This document shows positions 56,745-64,000 of a stretch of 64,000 bases of DNA, one piece after another; positions within the stretch are counted from its first letter, which is position 1, and each line of letters starts with the position of its first letter. The notes below the pieces were generated by a model. The model ran no database searches, was not told the DNA's origin, and worked only from the letters and a program-made list of their open reading frames with translations. The DNA comes from Hydnum rufescens UP504 (taxonomy: Eukaryota; Basidiomycota; Agaricomycetes; Cantharellales; Hydnaceae): positions 4,839 through 68,838 of the forward strand of contig MU129101.1 of assembly GCA_014904985.1 (NCBI GenBank), in the 5' to 3' direction. Position numbers and translations under genes: made by a program.

Positions 56745-58429
56745 TATAGAAGAAGGGTTAGGAGCTCCGATGACTGTCAAATCAAAATCTGGTTCAGCCA
56801 GTGTGTAGATAGGAGACTGTGTTTCTGTTTATTCAAATGGGTTGGTTCGCTTCGATGGTTGATCACTCTCTGCAAGATATGTATGTGTTTATTGGAGAAT
56901 GGAATGTGATATGGACTAGCAATAGTCAATGATATATCGTAGATGCTTATAGGAAGGCTTATACGTTGTATGGAATGCTTATAGAAAGGCTTATATGTGG
57001 AGGATGCTTATAGGAAGGCTTATACGTCTGGGATGCTTGTGGAAAGGCTTATACGTGTTCGTGTTGCGTTTGTTTGTTTACTGATATTTGTGTGTCCTCG
57101 TTTACGTCCTCCTAGTCAAAATGCAGATATCTGTGGGCTGTAGAATGGTCAGTGCTTGGTTAGTTTGGTTAGTATGCTTCAATCTTCATTCCTGACTCGT
57201 ATTTCGTTATGCTTACTTTTTCCTTGGATGTCCAGCAACTCTAACCTTAGGTTCTGCAACTATCCTTGGCTTCAGTATTTCGCGTAGATGGCTTCCAGTA
57301 ACTTGGTCTCAACAACCTTGAAGATGACTTAGCTCCAGATGGCTTTAGATAGACAGTTCTTTAGATATTAAGCAGAATGGTAGACAGTAGTTGACAGTGG
57401 TTGATTTCCAGAGTGAGGAGATTGGGGGGAACAAGAAAATCTGCTAGCTTATATACCTATCTGAAGGTGGCTGTGCATGGAGCAAGAACAAAAGAGTAAT
57501 AAAGCTATGAGATCATAGTGATGTCATGGGGGAGTCATAGTGGAGTAGAACAAAAGAGTAATAAAGAAATGATGTCATAATGCGGTCATAGCTGAGTCAT
57601 CCATAGAGTGTGATGTCATAGTGAAGTCATAGTGATGTCATTCATAAAGAGAACAAAAGGATTCATAAAGGGAATGATGTCACTAATTTGCTGAGCTTGT
57701 GGAGTGGTTGGAGCATGATGTCACTGATCTTGTGATGTGTTTTGGGGCTCATGGGAAGCGAAATTAAAGGACATCTCCGGGTTCTGGAGATTAATCTGAG
57801 CATAGTCCAGTGGTTAAGGTGTTTTTGTTACTGGTTAATAAAAGGAACAAGTGCATGGTGTGGGATTCGATGCAGAGACAGCAGTTTGTATCCGTAATAG
57901 GCGTGCTTGGTATCATTCAATGCGGATTTTTAACAGCTTTCTGGGCGCGGTGGTTCCGAGCAGATCCGGTGTAAACTGACGGAGAAATTCGTTTTTTACT
58001 GATGGGTGTTAATTCTGATAGTAATATTGTTCTGTAGAGTTCAGTTTTAATCTGTTCTTCGCGTGCTCAGTACCGTTGGATGCGGATTTTTTATATCTTT
58101 CTAGGCGCGGTTGTTCCGAGAGTATTGAATGCGAACTGACGGAGGTATTCGTTTTTTACTGGAAATCCTGGATTTTAATAATAAAATTGGCCTGGAGAGT
58201 GCAGTTTTGGTCCGTTCAACTTGTGTTTGGTACCGTTCGAAAGGTGTGAATCGTAGCTTTCTAAGCGTTATATGGGCGTACCTCTCCGATCAAAACTGAC
58301 GGAGTTATAAAACGAATTTCGTTTCTGCGCATAGCCGTAATTAATCTCATAATCGGTCATGTGATCGTCCAATGGCTGGAAGTTGTGTAATTTCGCTTTT
58401 TCTGATACTGGATGTTTTTATCTTCCACA
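56745..58429 (-). mobile_element. L1 repeat, copy 4, inside element C
   Basis: 1685 bp, on the minus strand TGTGGAAG...CTTCTATA, flanked by CCGG (56741-56744, 58430-58433). Element F retains the uninterrupted site ATATCCCCGGGTTCTTG (minus strand near 45236), which proves a 4-bp duplication. Contains tandem GATGCTTATAGGAAGGCTTA units (56942-57056), GATGTCAT half-sites (57515-57725), a tRNA-like segment (57797-57877) and the threefold module 57905-58315. It is the best-preserved copy. Confidence 0.85.
57797..57877 (+). other. tRNA-like segment within L1
   Basis: A-box-like TAGTCCAGTGGTTAAGG and B-box-like GGGATTCGATGC about 55 bp apart, the layout of a tRNA internal promoter. The acceptor arm does not close and I cannot fold a full cloverleaf, so it is not called as a tRNA gene. 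The same segment is in the three other L1 copies. Confidence 0.45.
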
Positions 58430-58866
58430 CCGGGTTCTTGTTCGATGGATTGTCACCTTCAGGACATAGAATAAAAACATTACATTAGTTAAAAATTAAA
58501 ACCGGCTGTATTGGGGGGGGGGCTCACCTTATATAAAATCACACACCTGCTGTAGCAGGTGTGTGGTTCATGCAGCCACTTACTGGGCACACATTGGTCA
58601 TGTTGTTGCAGTTGTTGTTGGCTGGTGTGTTGCCATTTGGGTCCTGACTGGTCAGACCCTTGTCGTTTGGCTGCTTTTCGTCCACTGCCTTGGAGCAGGC
58701 CATGATCTAAAGTAATAAAAGATATGTTAGTAAAAAAATATTCAAAGCAGTGCAAAAAGAGCAGCTTTTGCTGCTCTTTTTGCGCTGTTGTAGCTAACTA
58801 CAATTAAGAAAAAAAACTTACCTAGTGACCACACACCTGCAGTGGCAGGTGTGTGGTCATCACTTT

Positions 58867-58990
58867 CCTTTTCTAGGCTGTTGGGTGGTGGTGGTGGTGT
58901 AGTTGCGAGACGGAACGCGACTTGATACTGGCAATTGCTGGTGTTGAGATGCGTTCATTCTTGCAACTACACCACCACCCAACAAGGCAA
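58867..58990. repeat. Core palindrome of element C
   Basis: GTTGGGTGGTGGTGG...TAGTTGCGAGA, then TGGCAATTGCTGG at the centre (about 58928-58940), then TCTTGCAACTACACCACCAC. Arrays on both sides point away from it. Confidence 0.85.
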
Positions 58991-59012
58991 CCGCCTAGAC
59001 AAGGAAAGTGAT

Positions 59013-60050
59013 GACCACACCCCACCACTGTGGGTGTGGTCACTAGGTAAGTTTTTTTTAAATCATAGTAGCTACAACAGCACAAAAAGAGCAGTGAAAG
59101 CTGCTCTTTTGTGCTGCTTTGAATATTTTTTTACTAACATATCTTTTATTACTTTAGATCATGGCCTACTCCAAGGCAGCGGATGAAAAGTGGCCAAACA
59201 ACAAGGGCCCAGACAGTGAGTGCCCCAACGGCTATATGCCAACTGAAAACACGCCAAACGAACACGCGATAAACAATGAGAACATGGGGATTGACTGGCC
59301 ACGCGAACCACACCCCATCGAAGTGGGTGTGCGGTTCTATATAAAGTATGTAACATATCTACCCCAACAGTGCAAAAAGAGCAGCAAATGCTGCTCTTTT
59401 TGCACTGGTTTCGATTTTAACTAATACTATGAATTATTCTAGGACATCGCCTGAACCAGGACCCACCAATAACAACTTGCAGCAAGAGACACCAACAAAG
59501 ACCCGCCCAATGAGCCCCCCTCCCCTCCCAGACAACATCAGTCAAACGAAACACAGCCAAACAACCACCTGCCAAATGGGACCCCACCACACAAGAATCG
59601 CCAAGCAAGACCCCACTGAGCAGACCCCACCGCATGAGAAACTAAATGAACCACACACCCGCTGTGGCGGGTGTGTGGTTCTTTATAAGGTGAGTATGTT
59701 TGTGTACCCAACGGTGCAAAAAGAGCAGCAAAAGGCTGCTCTTTTTGTGCCAGTTTTAATTTTTAACTAATGTTATCTTCTATTCTAGGTTATCCCCTGA
59801 ACCACACTCTGAAAGCCCGCCACACGACCCCTTCCCTCCCACTACACATCAACCACGTGATGACACCTGCCACCAATAGCACATGCAAAGAATCCCGCAC
59901 AAATAACCTGCGAAGCGAACGACTTGAAGATGCAGGAAACCCATGCACCACACACCGCCACCAGTGGGTGTGTGGTGATTTTCAAGGTAAGTATTTTATA
60001 CTACATGTACCACCATGCAAAAGGAGTAGCGCCTGCTGCTCCTTTTACCC
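59013..60050 (+). repeat. Element C, right hairpin-intron array (plus-oriented)
   Basis: Exonic hairpins lie near 59013, 59306, 59649 and 59946. Intronic hairpins lie near 59078, 59366, 59714 and 60012. Predicted introns include 59046-59158 (GTAAGT...TTTAG), about 59346-59442, 59690-59788 and 59986 onward. The exon 59443-59689 is open in one frame (Pro/Thr/Asn-rich, ending EPHTRCGGCVVLYK, which is simply the translated hairpin). Confidence 0.85.
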
Positions 60051-60089
60051 GGCTTTTCTTCTCTTTTTTTTCTTTTTTCACTAATGTTT

Positions 60090-61762
60090 ATTTTCATCTA
60101 AACCCAGAACCCACTCCAACCACCCCCTGAAACCTGCACACACCATCAAGCAAAGAGACTGAAACCATGTGACTATGCCGAACGAAAACACGTAACCCGG
60201 GCAGTGAGGCAGAGGATAGCTAGATACATATGTATGATAGTACATTCTAAATAATAACCAATGAATAATTATATGGAGTATGTGGATCCTTGGCATTGTG
60301 TTTCCAACTAACACCCCCTGGGGTGTTTTGCATCCGAAAGTACCCCTCAGAGTTTTGCATGGATGATTTAGTTGAATTTTGAGAACCAGACTATGATCAG
60401 GGTGCATAGCTTTCTATTGAATATCATCTCAACATTGGGTTTGGTCCCCTCATTGATAGCCATTTCAGGAAACTCTCTGGACTTGTAATAGAAGGCTTGG
60501 GTCCACTGAAAGCTAATGAACACCTGTGTTAAATAGTGGCCAGATCTGGTTTCTTCATCATATGTGACTGCTCAGTGCCTGATTTTGTTTTAAGTGCCCA
60601 TCACTTGACAATACAGATCTGGATTAATACTGACTCCTGTGCATGTGGAAGATCTATTGTACCTACAGTTCTTATTGTTCACATGCTCCTGCACCCATAG
60701 CACACTGCCTGTATGTTAGTATCCAGTCTGAAGGAAGGGGGGTGTCAACAGCCTGCACCACCCCCTTCCCAAACTTTCAGATTCAAGTGAAAGGGGGGTG
60801 TTAGCTGGAAATCCAATGCCAGGGGTGTCAAATAGGATTATCCAATAATGAGAAGTGAATAAATATAAATAATAGTCATTATTGCCAATAAGCCCACACA
60901 GCCCCTGACCCATTCACAGGCATTCCCAGGCTTGCTGGGAGCCATCCTGATACCCCCAACCAAATATATCCCTGTGCTTCTGCTCACAGTGTGGTTTGAT
61001 CCTGCCCTAGTTGATCCCCCCATTACTTGCTGGTATAGTTGTGGGCTGGATATGAAGCTCCCAGTCTTAGCATGAATCTTGACACCAATTTTCTGGAAAA
61101 ATCTTATGGCTACTCCTGCCATAAACCTGCTAGGGTGAGAGTGTGGTGCTGCCAAGTACTTTTTTTTTTTGATTTTTATGAATAGTACTGCACTAGGGTG
61201 TATGGTATGCTTTTTGTTTTGATTGAATTTTTAAATAAATAAATAAAGTGGTTCCATTGCAGACATTTCCAGAATTTCCAGATGTAAAAATATACTCATA
61301 CTATGGTAATTGCTTGTTTAAGGCTTAACTGCATTTGGAAGTCTGGGGTCTTTTTGATCAGCAGGGTCATCTGAGGGTCCCCCTACCCATTTGGGCCATC
61401 CCCCCCTGGTCATGGGTCTGGATTGGGCTGGATGGCTTGGGTACACTGTGGATATACTTGATTTATTTTCCACATTTTCCGCATTTTCCACATTTGGGTA
61501 TTACATAATTAAAAATAAATGTGGATCACTGCCTCAGTGGTATGGAACTATGAAGGGGTTCATTTTGGAGCCACATTGGGGCCCCATGGCACCACATTGG
61601 GGTATATGGGCCCAATTGGGGCCCCATTTGGGCTGATTCCCTGATATTGAATTATCAATTGGTACCCATATGGCACCCCATCACAATTGGACCTACTTAG
61701 GTACCAAAAAGTGTCACAAATTTGATACCTATCATAGGTATCAAATATGGCTGACCAGCCTG
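60090..61762. repeat. Module-free right tail of element C
   Basis: Inverted counterpart of 39668-41340. Includes a nested TIR segment (about 60288-60825), A/T-rich DNA, GGGGCCCC-type motifs (61578-61625) and GGTACC/TAGGTATC palindromes before the right TIR (61748-61762). No convincing gene. Confidence 0.85.
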
Positions 61763-63133
61763 CTTGCATGGCTGAAAGATTTTGATGAACAAACAAAAGA
61801 GAAGGCCAATGGACGGCCCTGCCTTCTCCTTCTGGATGGTCATGTATCACACCTCACACTTGAGTTCATACAGTATGCACACACTCATGACATCATTACA
61901 TTGTGTTATCCACCACATACCACACATGTATTCCAGGGACTTGATGTTGCAGTTTTTGGGACATTCAAGACCTACTGGACCAAGGAGTGCCATAAATGGG
62001 CAAAGGATACTGGGGATGTTGTCAATAAGGACTCCTTCCTATTAATATTTGATTGAGTGTACCAACGGGCCTTCACTAAACCCACTATAATTTCAGCATT
62101 CCAGAAGACAGGAACCATACCCTTCAATCCTAGTATCATTACAGCATCCTTGATGGCCCCATCTGTTGCCACATCTATCATCAGCGAACTCCCATTTACA
62201 CAGCCACAGCCCATCCAAGCATTCATGACTGCATGGGGAATGTTGTTGCCTACCAAACCACAGGATCAGGGCATCCATACCCACAGTCACAATCAGAGTG
62301 CAATAATTCCACAAATGGAACCAAAATAACCATGTCACACCAGAAATCCATTCCCTGCTGCTCCAATATTTCCACTGTCAATCCCAGAATCTGCCATTGG
62401 GCAACTCTCACTAGAAGCTGCTAAGATGAAGCAGCATGCATCTGCTGTGTGTGATGCATTGTCAGATTCATCATTTGCTCATATGGTCTCATCATCACCT
62501 GCTAAATTGGCGAAAGCATTCCTACCTCCCCTTTCATTATGGGCCCCTTCGCAGATTCAAACCCTGGACTGGGGGCTCCTGGATGCAGCAGAAGGGGAGG
62601 ATGATCTCAGCAAAGATGAGCTCCATGGGCTCATGACTAGGCTATGCACCAAACTCAAACTTTCAAAAACCCATATTGAACACCTCGATGGGACTCTGAA
62701 GTCGTACTCCTCACAACTGATTCTACAAAATCTGTACTGCAAAAAAATCACCAATCAGCTCCAGCATCGAGAGGATAAAGCAAAACCTACTGAGAACATC
62801 ACTGTCAAGCTCAATGCAACAACAGGGTTGCTCATATCATGTCAAGAGACCGAGGATCTGGTTAAGGGGGTGTGGGCCACTTGCCAGAAGGCTGCCGATG
62901 AGAAGGCAGTGCACATGGAGAAGGCTGCAGCTGCAAAGGCCAGTGTGACATTGAAGAAGGCAGCCATCAAGGAATGGAAGAGATCAAGGGCCAAGCAATT
63001 GGCAGTCTGGGAGAAGGAGATTGTGGTATGGTTTGAGATGACTAAGGATTGGCCAAAAGGGAAGCCGAAGCTGAAATGCCCTGTTAAACCACCAGTGCAC
63101 ACTCCAAAGAAGGTTGCAAGTGATGACAGTTGA

Positions 63134-64000
63134 TGGTGGTGATGAAAATGGCAGCAGTGAGTCATCGGAGGATGATGGGGAGGGGTTGTGACAAGCTCCA
63201 TACAAGGTTTGGGGGTGATCAGTGGTCAGTAGCAGGAGCAGTGACTAATTCTTCTGAACCCACATGTTTCATGGAGTTATTCATGGTCGTTCCCACCCCA
63301 ACCAGTCTCTTCATGTGATTATTTTCAATTCTTATTCTATGGTCTTGAAAATTTGCAAATATACTCTAAAGATACCTGTCCATCATCCTACATATGCAGA
63401 TGGGGGGAATATGAAGAAATGTAAAAGAATTTCGACTTCACTGAGTTGTGTTTCAAGGATATATAAAGTACTGTACTTCAGAAAGCTGGAAGAAGGCCTC
63501 TTCACAGACTCTGAAGATGGGACTTACTGTTAGGCCCTTCCTGCCTTCAGAGTCTTCAAAGTGGCTTTTGATTTTCCTGATGTGAGTGATGGGCTGTGTC
63601 AGTGGTGGAGATATGTCATCTTGAAGGGCTATGGTGGCTGTGGTGGCTGTGTGCAGGAAGTAGTACTTATAGCCCTTTGCAGTTGGGGGATCACCAGTTT
63701 TGATCTCTCAGGATTCCCACTGCAATAGGTGTGTGGTCAATCAATCTCTTTCCTCTTTCTGTTTGTGGCTTTGATGGCAGTGTTGCCCTGACACCACCCT
63801 CCTTGGTTTCCAAGTTGGCAGCTTAATTTACTGTAGATCCAGCCAGAGACAGAGACATGATTAGATGAATGTGAATATTGGGATGATGGTGCCAAGAAGA
63901 TTTTGTTAGATGGAGGCACCAAGGGAATTATCTGGGTACTTGGGCCTGTTTGGATGCAGGAATCTAGATCCTAGGCCAGATTCTTGGCCAGATTCTTGGC
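63134..64000. other. No supported gene
   Basis: 3' flank of the pogo-like gene. Contains a TCTCAGGATTCCCACTGC string (63705) resembling the repeat in the solo LTR at 52.04 kb. At 63947 a TTGGGCCTGTTTGGATGCAG string resembles a PIF/Harbinger end, cut off by the window edge. Nothing else is recognised. Confidence 0.4.

Larger units (their letters stand above)
55740..58855 (-). repeat. Element C, left hairpin-intron array (minus-oriented), split by L1
   Basis: Intronic hairpins lie near 55740, 56252, 56522 and 58749. Exonic hairpins lie near 55811, 56026, 56321, 56596, 58538 and 58825. Minus-strand donors (AAGGTGAG, AAGATGAG, TAGGTAAGT) and acceptors (TTCTATGT, TACTTTAGAT) are visible. One module (58440-58530) has lost its intronic hairpin, as in F (45138-45208). 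L1 occupies 56745-58429. Confidence 0.85.
55487..61762. mobile_element. Element C: hairpin-intron array transposon in the pogo-like gene
   Basis: 6276 bp, including one L1 repeat (56745-58429 plus a duplicated CCGG). Flanked by CTTGCATG (55479-55486, 61763-61770). Left TIR CACCTTGGACAGCCG; right TIR read inward CAGGCTGGTCAGCCA. Deleting the element and one duplication copy restores the transposase frame exactly. Organisation as in F but inverted: left array, short core palindrome, right array, 1.67-kb module-free tail. No transposase of its own. Confidence 0.9.
54566..63133 (+). pseudogene. Pogo-like DDE transposase gene, split by element C
   Basis: Start MAQAKSDKEHAH. Residues about 10-130 resemble the psq/CENP-B-type DNA-binding region, with GKNWTSNFLGRYRHHISTYW. 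The DDE domain begins GFDKTEF (first Asp) and IVTGNCETITAMCTIMANG. A 52-nt intron (55384-55435) joins to NIAMSEKGWTDGDIR. After element C (55487-61762) and one duplication copy the frame continues LAWLKDFDEQT, LLLDGHVSH (second Asp) and HTTHVFQGLDVAVFG (third Asp). A long C-terminal extension (62426-63130) is helical and Lys-rich. Pogo/Tigger enzymes insert at TA by cut-and-paste. Two in-frame stops (TGA 62054-62056, TAA 62327-62329) show decay apart from the insertion; hidden introns are the alternative. It could once have moved TA-MITEs such as those in F. Confidence 0.8.

Overview
This window looks like a transposon-dense block of a filamentous fungal chromosome, most likely an agaricomycete (mushroom-forming basidiomycete). 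The evidence is short 50-100 nt introns, a KDZ (Kyakuja/Dileera/Zisupton-type) transposase gene, a pogo-like DDE transposase, C48/Ulp1-like peptidase genes with the exon structure seen in fungal mobile DNA, HNH-type genes of the basidiomycete kind, solo LTRs and several MITEs. I see no rRNA, no intact tRNA, no bacterial-type operon and no housekeeping gene. The species cannot be named from the sequence alone. A 25-N gap and a homopolymer-rich stretch (about 46.2-48.5 kb) show that this is draft sequence.

The most striking content is a family of large DNA transposons that I do not recognise. Four copies can be delimited to the base or nearly so: A (3988-8583), B (32638-37885), F (39668-47427) and C (55487-61762). 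They have 15-bp terminal inverted repeats of the form CAnnnTGGTCAGCCA and 8-bp target-site duplications (GATAGTGC, GGTTGATG, TCTCAGGG, CTTGCATG). Subterminal clusters of GGGGCCCC-type palindromes lie just inside the ends, and a palindromic core lies in the middle. Each half is a tandem array of one repeated module: an exon-like segment ending in a stable hairpin (arms ACCACACACCCGC / GCGGGTGTGTGGT), a consensus splice donor, a second hairpin (arms GCAAAAAGAGCAGC / GCTGCTCTTTTTGC), a branch-point-like TAACTAA and a TTCTAG acceptor. The modules point away from the core on both sides, so each element is a giant mirror image predicted to make two diverging, multiply spliced RNAs. Hairpin arms change together between modules, and sister modules differ by indels that would shift a reading frame. 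The products are therefore more likely structured non-coding RNA than protein. Orphan ends of the same family lie at 16202 and 53987.

Layout: 1-0.95 kb, fragment of unknown gene family Z; 1.1-9.1 kb, Ulp1-like gene on the minus strand with element A in an intron; 9.4-12.8 kb, HNH gene and unknown gene Y; 12.9-15.4 kb, a ~150-bp tandem repeat interrupted by solo LTR L2; 15.6-16.5 kb, gene fragment and orphan element end; 16.5-21.5 kb, KDZ transposase gene broken by repeat L1; 21.7-24.4 kb, tandem repeat and a second L1; 25.7-28.5 kb, second HNH copy broken by a third L1; 28.8-30.0 kb, second Y copy; 29.3-32.2 kb, duplicated contig overlap around the N gap; 30.1-39.7 kb, second Ulp1-like copy, broken by B and then by F; 47.4-49.9 kb, low-complexity DNA, Z copy 2 and tandem repeat; 50.3-53.6 kb, unknown gene W broken by a solo LTR; 54.5-63.1 kb, pogo-like transposase split by element C, which itself carries a fourth L1; 63.1-64 kb, nothing clear.

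Almost every gene here belongs to, or has been hit by, mobile DNA. The KDZ protein (8-bp duplications are known for Zisupton) or a hAT-type enzyme encoded elsewhere are the candidate movers of the module-array elements, which carry no recognisable transposase themselves.
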